A stretch of 64,000 bases of DNA from JBBIQS01 sp037442205. Lineage in GTDB: Bacteria > Myxococcota > Myxococcia > Myxococcales > UBA5297. This document shows positions 42,993 to 51,339 of the stretch, piece after piece (positions within the stretch are counted from its first letter, which is position 1; every line of letters begins with the position of its first letter). A program made the position numbers and the translations under genes. Location of the stretch: positions 1 through 64,000 of the forward strand of contig JBBIQS010000024.1 in assembly GCA_037442205.1 (NCBI GenBank), given 5' to 3'. A model generated the notes under the pieces. The model saw nothing but the letters and a program-made list of their open reading frames with translations, ran no database searches and was not told the DNA's origin.

Positions 42993-43853
42993 TTACGGCT
43001 GGCAGGAGCCGTTCAGGCAGCGCTCGCCGGTGGGGCAGTCGCAGTTGGTGGCGCAGGAGGCGCCGCTGCCCTCGAAGCAGTAGCCGACCTTGCAGACCTC
43101 GCTCGACTTGCACTGGGCGATGGCGGTGCAGCGGGCGCGGCACTTGGCGTCGACGCAGTCGCTGCCGGCGGTGCAGTCGGCGCCGGTGGTGCACTGAGCG
43201 GTGGGGCGGGCTTGGCACAGGCCGGACTGGCACTGCTCGGCGGCCGGGCACTCGGCGTCGCTGCTGCAGGTCAGGTGGCAGGCGCCGTTGACGCACAGCG
43301 CGCTGTTGCCGCAGTCGCTGCTGAAGTGGCAGGGGCCGCTGCTCGGCGCGCCGGCGTCGGGGGCGGCGGTGCCGGCGTCGCTGGGCGCGGGAGCCGGGGC
43401 CGGAGCGCAGAACATGTCCTGGCAGACCTTGCCCGTCCCGCAGTCGGTGTCCTTGGCGCAGAGGGTGGAGCAGTAGCCGTTGATGCACATCTCGCCGCGG
43501 CCGCAGGCCGAGCTGTCGCTGCAGCTCTTGGCGTCGGCGGGCAGCTCGCGGCAGGCGCCCTGCACGCAGTACTCGCTTTCGTGGCAGTCGCCGTTCTGCT
43601 GGCAGGTGGCGTGGCAGACCGTGTGGAGGCAGGACTCGCCAATGCCGCAGTCCCCGCTCTTGCTGCAGGAGGTCTTGGGCTGGGTACAGCTGCCACTCTG
43701 GCAGGTGCAGGTCTTGTCGCACTGGGCGGTCTTGCTGCAGGAGGTGCCGCCGCCGCAGTTGCCGCTGCCACATCCGTAGTTGTTTTCGATGCGGCAGCCG
43801 GCGAGGGAGAGGGCGGCGCTGGCGGCGAGGAGCAGCAGGCGGAGGCGATTCAT
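42993..43853 (-). CDS. lipoprotein with many cysteine-pair repeats
   Basis: 286 residues. Signal peptide RLLLLAASAALSLAGC (Cys20). Over 40 cysteines follow, arranged as repeats of about 20-22 residues in the style C..SSDCG..ALCVNGACH / C.TGADCTAGSDCVDAKCR (Dickkopf-like or 'TNF-receptor-like' knots). An Ala/Pro/Asp linker interrupts them in the middle (APAPAPSDAGTAAPDAGAP). It is probably an extracellular structural or adhesive protein and is transcribed alone. Confidence 0.8.
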   Translation of the reverse strand: MNRLRLLLLAASAALSLAGCRIENNYGCGSGNCGGGTSCSKTAQCDKTCTCQSGSCTQPKTSCSKSGDCGIGESCLHTVCHATCQQNGDCHESEYCVQGACRELPADAKSCSDSSACGRGEMCINGYCSTLCAKDTDCGTGKVCQDMFCAPAPAPAPSDAGTAAPDAGAPSSGPCHFSSDCGNSALCVNGACHLTCSSDAECPAAEQCQSGLCQARPTAQCTTGADCTAGSDCVDAKCRARCTAIAQCKSSEVCKVGYCFEGSGASCATNCDCPTGERCLNGSCQP

Positions 43854-44255
43854 GGTCGGGACCTTTCGGTGAGTGGGAGCGGCTCGTCATCAGCCGATTG
43901 CCCGCTTGGTTGCCAAGTCGCCGACAAGCGATCACGCGCCGCGCGCCAGCGCCGCGCGGCCTCCTTTGATCGCCGTGCACGCTTTTCAGGCCGCAGGCCG
44001 GATCGCCGGCTGAGCGCTCGAATGGCCTGAGGGCCAGGGCCCCAGGGCCCGATGACGCAAGGGGACAATCGATCAGCAGCCCATTTGATCGTTTTTGGGG
44101 CGAGCGGGAACCAACCCCCACAGGAGCAGCTGTCCACTGAGACGTCGGGTCCGAAAATGGTCGCAGTCGCATATCGCCCGCTGCCAACTGTCGCGCTAGA
44201 GTGCGACCCTCGCCCTCGGCAATCGGCCGGGGCCAAGGTCGGAGGAGGCGAGCGC
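43854..44255. other. intergenic stretch between divergent genes
   Basis: About 400 bases. Apart from an ECF-like box pair near 44107 (entered separately) no gene or structured element was recognised. The run GATCGTTTTTGGGGCGAGCG at 44086 has no stem before it. Confidence 0.4.
44107..44135 (+). promoter_or_regulatory. possible ECF-type promoter of the sigma-factor operon
   Basis: GGAACC (44107-44112) and TGTCCA (from about 44131) about 18 bases apart. GGAAC at -35 with a TC-containing -10 is the usual ECF pattern, so autoregulation is conceivable. It is about 120 bases from the start codon. Weak. Confidence 0.25.
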
Positions 44256-44885
44256 GTGTCGCTGACGATCGTCGCACCGGTGGGCGCCCAGCCAGCCAAG
44301 GCCGCCCTTCCCGACGACGAGGCGCGCCTGCTGGCGCTCGTCGAGCGCATCCGCCAGGACGACCTGGCGGCCTTCGACCAGCTTTACCGCCTCACCCGCG
44401 ACGAGGCCGCCCGCACCCTGCGCCACCTGGTCGGCCGGCGCACCGACATCGAGGACCTGCTGCAGGAGACCTACCTGCGGCTGTTGACCGCGGCCAAGTC
44501 CTTCCGCGGCGAGGCCCGCTTCCGCACCTTCCTCTACCGGGTGTGCTCCAACGTGGCGCTGATGCACCTTCGCTGGAAGCGCCGCCGCCCCGAGGACTCG
44601 ATGGCCGAGCCGCCCGACGGACCGGCCATCGGCGGCGATCCCGAGGCCGAGGCGGCCCGGCGCGAGGCCGCCAAGCTGGTCGAGCTGGCGCTGGAAGGGC
44701 TGACCGCCAAGAAGCGGATCGTCTTCGTCTACCACGAGCTTTGCGGGATGGGTCCCGAGGAGATCGCCCAGGCGGTCGGGACCTCGCCGAATACCGTCCG
44801 GTCCCGCCTGCACCATGCACGGCTGGAGTTCAACGACGCGATGAAGAAGCTGATCGCCAAGGGAGGCGCCCATGGCCTGCGCTGA
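44256..44885 (+). CDS. ECF-type RNA polymerase sigma factor
   Basis: 209 residues from the GTG at 44256, preceded by GGAGGAGG. Region 2 is at residues about 35-105 (DLAAFDQLYRLTRDEAARTLRHLVG, DIEDLLQETYLRLLTA, RTFLYRVCSNVALMHLR). Region 4 is at about 145-200 (LEGLTAKKRIVFVYHELCGMGPEEIAQAVGTSPNTVRSRLHHAR). The product recruits RNA polymerase to specific promoters. Its stop overlaps the start of the downstream anti-sigma-like gene by 14 bases, so the two are translationally coupled. Confidence 0.92.
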   Translation: MSLTIVAPVGAQPAKAALPDDEARLLALVERIRQDDLAAFDQLYRLTRDEAARTLRHLVGRRTDIEDLLQETYLRLLTAAKSFRGEARFRTFLYRVCSNVALMHLRWKRRRPEDSMAEPPDGPAIGGDPEAEAARREAAKLVELALEGLTAKKRIVFVYHELCGMGPEEIAQAVGTSPNTVRSRLHHARLEFNDAMKKLIAKGGAHGLR

Positions 44886-46215
44886 GAGACAGGGCCTGTG
44901 GGCCTACGCCTCGGGAGAAGTCGACGCCCCGGCGCGCGCCGCGCTGGAGGCCCATCTGGCCGGCTGCGCCAGCTGCTGCGCCGAGCTCGACGCGGTCCGG
45001 GCGACGCGCTCGGTGCTCGCCGCCGCCGCCGGCCAGCCTCCGAAGGTCGATTGGCGCAAGGCCGACGACCTGGTCCGCACCGCCGCCGAGCGCAAGCTGG
45101 CCAGGCTCGACCGCCCGCGCTTTATGCAGCTGGCCTGGGCCACCTCGCTGGGGGCGGCGGCAATCGCCATCGCCTTCGTGGCGCTGTCGCGCCCGGCTCC
45201 CTCGCCGGTCGCCCCCAAGGTCGCGGCCCGGGAGGAGATCCCCTTCGCTCCCCAGGCGGTGGTCGAGCTGTCGCAGCAGGCGCGCATCGCCTCCGGCGCC
45301 GCCGAGGCGCCGCTGGCGGCCGGCCAGTCGGTCGGGCCCGGGGCGTCGATCGTCACGCCCGAAGCCGGCCGGGCGGTGGTGCGGCTGCCCGAGAAGAGCC
45401 AGATGCGCCTCGCCGCCGCCTCGTCGGTCCTGCTCAAGGTGAGCAGCCCCGAGGAGATCGCTCTCTCGCTCCAGCGCGGCCGGATCTCGGTACAGGCCAG
45501 CCACGACGCCGGCCGAAGGGCCTTCAAGGTGGAGGCCGACGGCGCCACGGTGCGCGTGGTCGGCACGGTCTTCAGCGTCGCCACGGGCGAGCGCGAGGTC
45601 GAGGTGGGGGTCGCCGAGGGCAGGGTGGAAGTGAGCCTGCCGGGTGGTGGGTCGCAGAGCGTCGGGGCTGGAGAGCGGCTGGTCATCGACCGCGCGACCA
45701 AGGCTTCGCGGCTGGGCGATCTCCCGGCCGCCTCTCAATCCCTCTACGAGGATTTCGGCCTGCCGCTTCCTCCGCCGCCGGTCCGGACGCAGGCCGCCAA
45801 GCCTGCCGAGCCTCGCCCGGCTTCCAAGGCGCCGGCCATCGCCGTGGCTCCCTTGGCGCCGGTCGCTCCCACGCCCGCGCCGGTGCCTGTCCCGCTGCCC
45901 GAGCCGGTTCCGGTGCTGGCGCCCGACAAACCCAAGCCCCCGCCGTTGCAGAGCATTTCGGTCGAGGAGTCGTACCTGCGCCGGGCCGAGGGCTCGCTGG
46001 AGAGCGGCGACTGCCGCGGCTTCCTGCTCGGGCTGGAGGAGATGCTGGAGACCGGCGAGGACCAGGGCGGCCGGGAGCGGGCGCGCATCGTCCGCGCCCG
46101 CTGCTTCGCCAAGGGGCGCGCCAGCGTGGAGGCCGACCGGGAGTACCGGCGCTACCTCGACGAGTTCCCAACTGGCCAGTTCGCCTCGGAAGCTCGCCGG
46201 GCCATCGCCCACTGA
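44872..46215 (+). CDS. membrane protein with anti-sigma zinc finger, FecR domain and tetratrico-like C-terminus
   Basis: 447 residues. Residues 1-45 carry a zinc-binding anti-sigma motif (HLAGCASCC: H-x3-C-x2-C). One membrane helix (about 85-105, LAWATSLGAAAIAIAFVAL) follows. A FecR-like domain spans about 130-280 (AVVRLPEKSQMRLAAASSVLLK, VRVVGTVFSVATGEREVEVGVAEGRVEV). A long Pro/Ala linker (about 300-355) precedes a helical C-terminus (YLRRAEGSLESGDCRGFLLGLEEML, YRRYLDEFPTGQFASEARRAIAH) of TPR/YbgF style. It probably holds the coupled sigma factor and releases it on a periplasmic signal. The combination in one protein is typical of myxobacteria. Confidence 0.85.
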   Translation: MACAERQGLWAYASGEVDAPARAALEAHLAGCASCCAELDAVRATRSVLAAAAGQPPKVDWRKADDLVRTAAERKLARLDRPRFMQLAWATSLGAAAIAIAFVALSRPAPSPVAPKVAAREEIPFAPQAVVELSQQARIASGAAEAPLAAGQSVGPGASIVTPEAGRAVVRLPEKSQMRLAAASSVLLKVSSPEEIALSLQRGRISVQASHDAGRRAFKVEADGATVRVVGTVFSVATGEREVEVGVAEGRVEVSLPGGGSQSVGAGERLVIDRATKASRLGDLPAASQSLYEDFGLPLPPPPVRTQAAKPAEPRPASKAPAIAVAPLAPVAPTPAPVPVPLPEPVPVLAPDKPKPPPLQSISVEESYLRRAEGSLESGDCRGFLLGLEEMLETGEDQGGRERARIVRARCFAKGRASVEADREYRRYLDEFPTGQFASEARRAIAH

Positions 46216-46302
46216 TCCGGCGGGTGAAGTGCCAGGGTTGCCCCGCAGCAGGGGCATCCCCAAGGTTCCGTCTGGTCGCCAGGGGGCGACGAGGCTCGAA
46301 CC

Positions 46303-46605
46303 ATGGCACGGCGACTGCGCGACATCACAGACTGGGACTTCCCGTGGGACCCCGAGCGGACCCGGCCGATCACCGGCTTCGACGCCAGCGTCTCCGAGGC
46401 GGAGATGGGCGACGCCGGGAACGGCTCCGACCCGTACGTCGACTTCCCCGAGGGCCTGCCCGAGGGCTACGAGCACGATCCGGATCTGGCCGAGGACATC
46501 TTGCCGGACCGGATAGAGCGCGACCGCAAGCTGCGCCGCCAGGAGGAAGAGGAGACCGCGCGCCCGTTCGAGGTGCAGCCCATCGATCCTGCCGAGCTGC
46601 CCTGA
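46303..46605 (+). CDS. small acidic protein of unknown function
   Basis: 100 residues, rich in Asp, Glu and Pro (WDFPWDPERTRPITGFDASV, ILPDRIERDRKLRRQEEEE). There is no signal peptide or membrane helix. GAGG lies before the ATG at 46303. It is probably disordered; no family is recognised. It starts 87 bases after the FecR-type gene. Confidence 0.5.
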   Translation: MARRLRDITDWDFPWDPERTRPITGFDASVSEAEMGDAGNGSDPYVDFPEGLPEGYEHDPDLAEDILPDRIERDRKLRRQEEEETARPFEVQPIDPAELP

Positions 46606-46690
46606 GCCGACCGCCAGCGGGTAGAGCGCCCGTTGCCGCGCCCGGGCGCTCCCGACTACAGTGCGCCTCGAATTCACCTCGAGGTCCGCG

Positions 46691-47083
46691 ATGGCAATCA
46701 AGTCGTTTCTGCGCCTGCGCATGAGCCAGGCCGACGCCCACTACGGCGGCAACCTGGTCAACGGCGCGCGCATGCTCGACCTGTTCGGCGACGTGGCCAC
46801 CGAGCTGTGCATCCTGCAGGACGGCGACGAGGGGCTGTTCCGGGCCTACGACTCGGTGGAGTTTTTGGCCCCGGTCTACGCCGGCGACTTCATCGAGGCC
46901 GAAGGCGAGATCGTCTCGGTGGGCAACAGCTCGCGAAAGATGAAGTTCGAGGCCCGCAAGGTGATCGTCCCGGTCCCCGGCTCGGACTCGGCGGCCGATT
47001 TCCTGAGGGAGCCGGTGGTGGTCTGCCGCGCCAGCGGCACCTGCGTGGTCCCCAAGGACAAGCAGCGCAAGAGCAAGAGCTGA
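46691..47083 (+). CDS. kal: 3-aminobutyryl-CoA ammonia-lyase
   Basis: 130 residues, hot-dog fold. It removes ammonia from L-3-aminobutyryl-CoA to give crotonyl-CoA, a late step of the lysine fermentation pathway to which lysine 5,6-aminomutase also belongs. The family signature is very clear: RMSQADAHYGGNLVNGARML followed by DLFGDVATELCI, DGDEGLF.AYDSVEFLAPVYAGDFIEAEGEI and VGNSSRKMKFEARKVI. The ATG at 46691 follows GAGG; longer starts add no homologous residues. It lies 4 kb from kamE with unrelated genes between, so the pathway is scattered. Confidence 0.9.
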   Translation: MAIKSFLRLRMSQADAHYGGNLVNGARMLDLFGDVATELCILQDGDEGLFRAYDSVEFLAPVYAGDFIEAEGEIVSVGNSSRKMKFEARKVIVPVPGSDSAADFLREPVVVCRASGTCVVPKDKQRKSKS

Positions 47084-47092
47084 TCCCCGCGC

Positions 47093-48895
47093 ATGGCCAA
47101 GATTCATCTGCTGCCTGAGCACCTGGTCAACCAGATCGCCGCCGGCGAGGTGGTGGAGCGCCCGGCCTCGGTGCTCAAGGAGCTGTGCGAAAACAGCCTC
47201 GACGCCGGGGCCACCGCGATCAAGGTCGAGCTGCTGGAGGGCGGGCTGCGCAAGCTGGTGGTGGCCGACGACGGCTGCGGCATGTCCCCCGAGGACGCCC
47301 GCAGCTGCCTGGAGCGCCACGCCACCAGCAAGCTGACCGACGCCGAAGGACTGAAGCGGATCGCCACCATGGGCTTTCGCGGCGAGGCGGTGCCGGCCAT
47401 CGCCTCGGTGTCGCGCTTCACGCTGACCACCCGCGAGCAGACCTCCGACGCCGCCACCCGCATCGTGATCAACGGCGGCAGGGTCGACTCCTCCGATGAG
47501 GTCGGCGCGCCGGCCGGCACGACGATCGTGGTCGAGGACCTGTTCTTCAACACCCCGGCGCGCCGCAAGTTCATGAAGCGGCCGGAGACCGAGGCCGGCC
47601 ACGCCTCGGAGGCGCTGATCCGGCTGATGCTGGCCCGCCCCGACGTCGGCTTCACCCTGGTCAGCGGAGGCAGGCAGTCGCTCAGCTCGCCGGCGGCGCC
47701 CAAGGACCCGCGCGAGCGGATCGCCGCCGCGCTGGGCACCGAGGTCTTCGAGCACCTGGTACCCCTGAACCAGACCATCAACGGCCTGGCGATCACCGGG
47801 CACGTGGCCTCGCCGGACTTCAGCCTCTCCAACTCCCGCGGCATCTACACCTTCATCAACCAGCGCTTCGTGCGCGACCGCGGGCTGATCGCGGCGGTGC
47901 AGCGGGCCTTCGCCGACATGCTGCCCCCCGGGCGGCAGCCGGCGGCGGTGCTGTTCCTGGCCATTCCCTTCGAAGAGGTGGACGTCAACGTCCATCCGCA
48001 GAAGCTGGAGGTGCGCTTCGCCGACAGCCGCCGGGTGTTCGAGGCGGTCTACGGAGCCATCCAGACCGCGCTGCGCAAGTCGCCCTGGCTGGCCTCGCGG
48101 CCCAAAGAGAGCGATCTCCGCACCGGCGAGTCGAGCCCGGCCTATCCTCAGCGGCCTACCGCGCCGACTCCGTTCAGCTTCTCGTTCAAGCCCGGGCCGA
48201 TGCCGGCGCCGACGGACGGCCAGGCCAGGCCCAGCGACGGGATGGCGCTCTACCAGCCGCTCCCCGAAGGCGAGGCGCCGCAGCCTCCCGCAACCGCCCA
48301 GAATCAGGGCTATTTCCACTCGCTGCGGGTGGTGGGGCAGTTCGCCCGCACCTACCTGGTGTGCGAGGCGCCGGGGCCGAGCCTGGTGGTGGTCGATCAG
48401 CACGCCGCCCACGAGCGGCTCAAGTTCCACCAGCTGCGGGAGGCCTTCCGGGCGCGCAAGCCGCAGGTCCAGGCCTTCCTCTTCCCGGCCAGCGTCGAGC
48501 TGCCGCTGGCCCAGGCGCGGGTGCTGGCCGATCACCTCGACGAGGTGAAGTCGATGGGCTTCGAGCTCGAGCCCTTCGGCGGGACCAGCTTCGCGCTGCA
48601 GGCGGTGCCGGCGCCGCTGGTGGGCTGCGACTACAAGGCGCTGTTGGGCGACCTGGCCTCGGAGCTGATGCAGGTCGAGCGCGGGCGGGCCTTCGACCAG
48701 GCGATGGACGACGTGCTGGCCACCATGGCCTGCCACGCCGCGGTGCGCGCCCACCAGACCCTCTCTCCCGAGGAGGCCCGGGCCCTGCTCGACGCCCTCG
48801 ACGGCATCGACTTCAGCACCCGCTGCCCCCACGGACGGCCGGTGGCCGCCGAGATCCCGCTGGCGCAGCTGGAGCGCGAAGTCCAGCGCCGCTAG
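47093..48895 (+). CDS. mutL: DNA mismatch repair protein MutL
   Basis: 600 residues. The N-terminal GHKL ATPase has IAAGEVVERPASVLKELCENSLDAGAT, DDGCGM, RHATSKL, GFRGEA and NTPARRKF. The C-terminal dimerisation domain (about 395-600) contains DQHAAHERLKFH (435-446), ACHAAVRAH and the CPHGRP end motif. In MutL proteins with endonuclease activity the first reads DQHA-x2-E-x4-E; here the last Glu is His446. It starts nine bases after kal and is probably co-transcribed with it. The product couples MutS recognition to strand incision or helicase loading. Confidence 0.95.
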   Translation: MAKIHLLPEHLVNQIAAGEVVERPASVLKELCENSLDAGATAIKVELLEGGLRKLVVADDGCGMSPEDARSCLERHATSKLTDAEGLKRIATMGFRGEAVPAIASVSRFTLTTREQTSDAATRIVINGGRVDSSDEVGAPAGTTIVVEDLFFNTPARRKFMKRPETEAGHASEALIRLMLARPDVGFTLVSGGRQSLSSPAAPKDPRERIAAALGTEVFEHLVPLNQTINGLAITGHVASPDFSLSNSRGIYTFINQRFVRDRGLIAAVQRAFADMLPPGRQPAAVLFLAIPFEEVDVNVHPQKLEVRFADSRRVFEAVYGAIQTALRKSPWLASRPKESDLRTGESSPAYPQRPTAPTPFSFSFKPGPMPAPTDGQARPSDGMALYQPLPEGEAPQPPATAQNQGYFHSLRVVGQFARTYLVCEAPGPSLVVVDQHAAHERLKFHQLREAFRARKPQVQAFLFPASVELPLAQARVLADHLDEVKSMGFELEPFGGTSFALQAVPAPLVGCDYKALLGDLASELMQVERGRAFDQAMDDVLATMACHAAVRAHQTLSPEEARALLDALDGIDFSTRCPHGRPVAAEIPLAQLEREVQRR

Positions 48896-48965
48896 CTCGT
48901 TTGAACAGTGTCGCCGTGCGGACGGGAGTTTGCGCCGCCCCCGATCCTCTGCCAACCATGAGCCC

Positions 48966-50045
48966 ATGGCATTCCAAGGCGATCTCAAGACCTTCGCGTT
49001 TCCCGACCTGCTGAGCTGGCTCGACGGGGCCAAGAAGCCCGGCCGGCTGAGCGTCTCCTATGGAGGCGGGGAGCGGGTGTTCCATCTGCAGCCCGGGCAG
49101 ATCGCGCGCTACGGCGCGGTCGGGCTGTTCGAGCGGCTGCTGCGCATCGCCCGGCTGCTCAGGATCGTCGACGAGTCGCAGGCCCGAATGACCTTGGAGT
49201 CGGTCCACGGCGGCATCCACCTCGAGGACGCGCTGGCCCACGCCGGGGCCACCACCGACGCGCTGCGGGTGGTGATGCGCGAGGACGTCTACCAGACCGT
49301 GGCCGACCTGCTTGAGGACTCCTCGGGCTCCTTCTATTTCTCCGAGGACCAGGAGCAGGAGGGCGAAGAGGCGGCGCAGGTCGACATCGGGCTGAGCGAG
49401 GTGCTGTACGAGGCAGCGCGGCGGCTGGACGAGGGCATGGCGGCGACCAAGGGAGTGATCGCCGGGGACATCGTGGCGGTGTTGCCGGGCCGGCCGCCGG
49501 ACGGATCGGTGGTCGGGCTGCCGGCGGCGGCGCTGGCGGCGGTGGGGAGCGGATCGTCGGTGGGAGCGGTGCGGCTGGCGCTGGGGCTGTCGCGGCTGGG
49601 GGCGGCGCGCATCCTCTGCGATCTGTGGCGCGCCGGATTCCTGAGGATCGACGGCGCGGTGGCGCCCAAGCCCGATCCGCTGACCAGCATGCTGCGGCAG
49701 GGCGAGGCGCTGTTGGCGCAGGGGCACTACGAGGCGGCGTCGCTGGTCTTCAACTCGCTGCTCACCGCCGACCCCAGCGACCGGCGGGTGCGCGATTTCG
49801 CCCGCGCCGTCGAGCGCGAGCACGTGGAGTCGATCTACCGCAAGCTGACGCCGGTGGCGGTCCCGGAGCTGATCGGCCCCGAGTCGAGCCTGGCGGTGCT
49901 GCGCCCCGACGAGCGCATCGTCGGGACGCTGGTCAACGGCAAGTGGGACGTCTCGACCCTGGTGCTGGCCAGCCCGCTGCGCGAGCTGCAGACCTTGCGC
50001 GCCATCGAGCGGATGATGGAGCTGGGGCTGGTCGGGCTGCGGTAA
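48966..50045 (+). CDS. DUF4388 (PATAN-type) protein
   Basis: 359 residues from the ATG at 48966. The N-terminus (FQGDLKTFAFPDLLSWLDGAKKPGRLSVSYGGGERVFHLQPGQIARY) is the DUF4388 signature common in myxobacteria and other delta-proteobacteria, where it appears in signalling and motility proteins. The rest is helical with repeated pairs (FERLLRIARLLRIVDESQAR, LVFNSLLTADPSDRRVRDFARAV, TPR-like). No receiver or effector domain is present, so it is probably a protein-interaction adaptor. Confidence 0.85.
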   Translation: MAFQGDLKTFAFPDLLSWLDGAKKPGRLSVSYGGGERVFHLQPGQIARYGAVGLFERLLRIARLLRIVDESQARMTLESVHGGIHLEDALAHAGATTDALRVVMREDVYQTVADLLEDSSGSFYFSEDQEQEGEEAAQVDIGLSEVLYEAARRLDEGMAATKGVIAGDIVAVLPGRPPDGSVVGLPAAALAAVGSGSSVGAVRLALGLSRLGAARILCDLWRAGFLRIDGAVAPKPDPLTSMLRQGEALLAQGHYEAASLVFNSLLTADPSDRRVRDFARAVEREHVESIYRKLTPVAVPELIGPESSLAVLRPDERIVGTLVNGKWDVSTLVLASPLRELQTLRAIERMMELGLVGLR

Positions 50046-50101
50046 CCGGCTTCGGCGAGGTCGCTGGAATCCACAGCACACGTACTGCGCGCGCCTCGTC
50101 C

Positions 50102-50279
50102 CCTCACCCCCCTGGCCCCCCTCTCCGTTGCTCGCTTGCGCTCGCTTCCGGAGGAGGGGGGAGCTCGGTGGTGGTTGCGATAGGTTGCCCCGACCGACCA
50201 GGCACGCGCGCCGCAGACAAGTCATCCCCCTGCTCCTGAGGGCGCAGCCCGAGGGAGAGGGGGGCCGAGGGGGTGAGGG
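50102..50279. repeat. imperfect inverted-repeat element
   Basis: CCCTCACCCCCCTGGCCCCC at the left and GGGGGGCCGAGGGGGTGAGG at the right are inverted copies; the sequence between them again contains CGCTTGCGCTCGCTTCCGG. It shares ends with the 245-bp units at 21240-21962 and lies between two convergent genes. Similar CCCTCACCC…GGGTGAGGG elements are widespread between genes in GC-rich bacteria. Confidence 0.75.
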
Positions 50280-50319
50280 TAGCGGGCGGTGGAGACGGGA
50301 AGTCGTGCCGTCGCAGCCG

Positions 50320-51309
50320 CTACCGCCGCACCCGCACCCCGGCCATGGCCAGGATCAGCAGGGCGAAGGCGGCCTCATCGCGGCCGACGCGGGGCGACTT
50401 CTCCATCTTGAGCAGCCTGGCGAAGTCGGGCCCGGTCAGGCCGGCCATCAGCGCCAGCTCGACCTCGCTCATGCCCTCCGGGCCCATGGTCGCCAGCAGC
50501 GAGCGCAGGGCGGCGGTGGAGCGGCTGAGCGCCTCCTTGTAGTTGCCGGAGCGGTAGTCGGCCTCGGCCAGGGCGGCCTCTCCGCCAAGTTGCTCGGGCA
50601 CCAGGGCGCTGAGCAGGCTGGGATCGGGAGCGCGGGCGGCGACGGCCTCGATCTGGCTGGCCAGGCTGGGGCCGTCGTGCTGCTCGATCACCGAGACCTG
50701 GCCTGACTTGCGCGGCTTGGCCAGCACCACGCCCTTCTCCTTGAGAGAGCGGATGACCTGGCGAGTGATGGCGCGCAGGGCCTCGAGGATCCCGCGGCCC
50801 TCCTGGGCCACCGTCTCGAAGTCGGGGAAGTTCCGGGTGTTGAGGGTGGCGCGCAGCTCGTCCACCGGCAGCACGCCGGGGACATCGCGCTTGTTGTACT
50901 GAATGACGATCGGCAGCCCCTCGAGCCCCATCTCGCGCAGGTTGTCGTGGAGGTTCTCGAAGGACTCGAGGTTGTTGTCCATCGCCGCCGGCTGGCTGTC
51001 GGCGACGAAGACCACGCCGTCGGCGCCCTGGAGCACCAGCTTGCGGGTGGCGTTGTAGAAGACCTGGCCGGGGACGGTGTAGAGCGCCAGCCGCACCGTG
51101 GCGTCGCCGACGCGCTCGACGCGCACCGGGAGGAAGTCGAAGAACAGCGTCCGGTCATCCTCGGTGGCCAGCGAGACCATCTCGCCGCGGTTGGCCGGGC
51201 GGATCGACTCGTAGATGCGCTTGAGGGTGGTGGTCTTTCCCGAGAGCCCGGGGCCGTAATAGACGATCTTGGCGTAGACCTCGCGGGCCGACTGATTGAT
51301 GACGCTCAT
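50320..51309 (-). CDS. MglA-type small GTPase with long C-terminal extension
   Basis: 329 residues. The GTPase domain (1-190) has the P-loop GPGLSGKTTT (19-28), TVPGQ in place of DxxGQ with Thr78 as in the gliding/polarity GTPase MglA, and NKRD (139-142). MglA itself is about 195 residues; here a further about 130 residues follow, mostly helical (LASQIEAVAARAPDPSLLSALVPEQLGGEAAL, VELALMAGLTGPDFARLLKME). No MglB (Roadblock) gene is adjacent. It probably acts in polarity, motility or secretion-system placement, but the extension suggests a distinct partner. Confidence 0.88.
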   Translation of the reverse strand: MSVINQSAREVYAKIVYYGPGLSGKTTTLKRIYESIRPANRGEMVSLATEDDRTLFFDFLPVRVERVGDATVRLALYTVPGQVFYNATRKLVLQGADGVVFVADSQPAAMDNNLESFENLHDNLREMGLEGLPIVIQYNKRDVPGVLPVDELRATLNTRNFPDFETVAQEGRGILEALRAITRQVIRSLKEKGVVLAKPRKSGQVSVIEQHDGPSLASQIEAVAARAPDPSLLSALVPEQLGGEAALAEADYRSGNYKEALSRSTAALRSLLATMGPEGMSEVELALMAGLTGPDFARLLKMEKSPRVGRDEAAFALLILAMAGVRVRR

Positions 51310-51339
51310 GTAAGACGTTCCTGGTCCGTCGAACGAAGG

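Noticed and set aside
46370..49033. 887-codon open frame opposite kal and mutL
   Set aside because: Antisense shadow of two strongly recognised genes.
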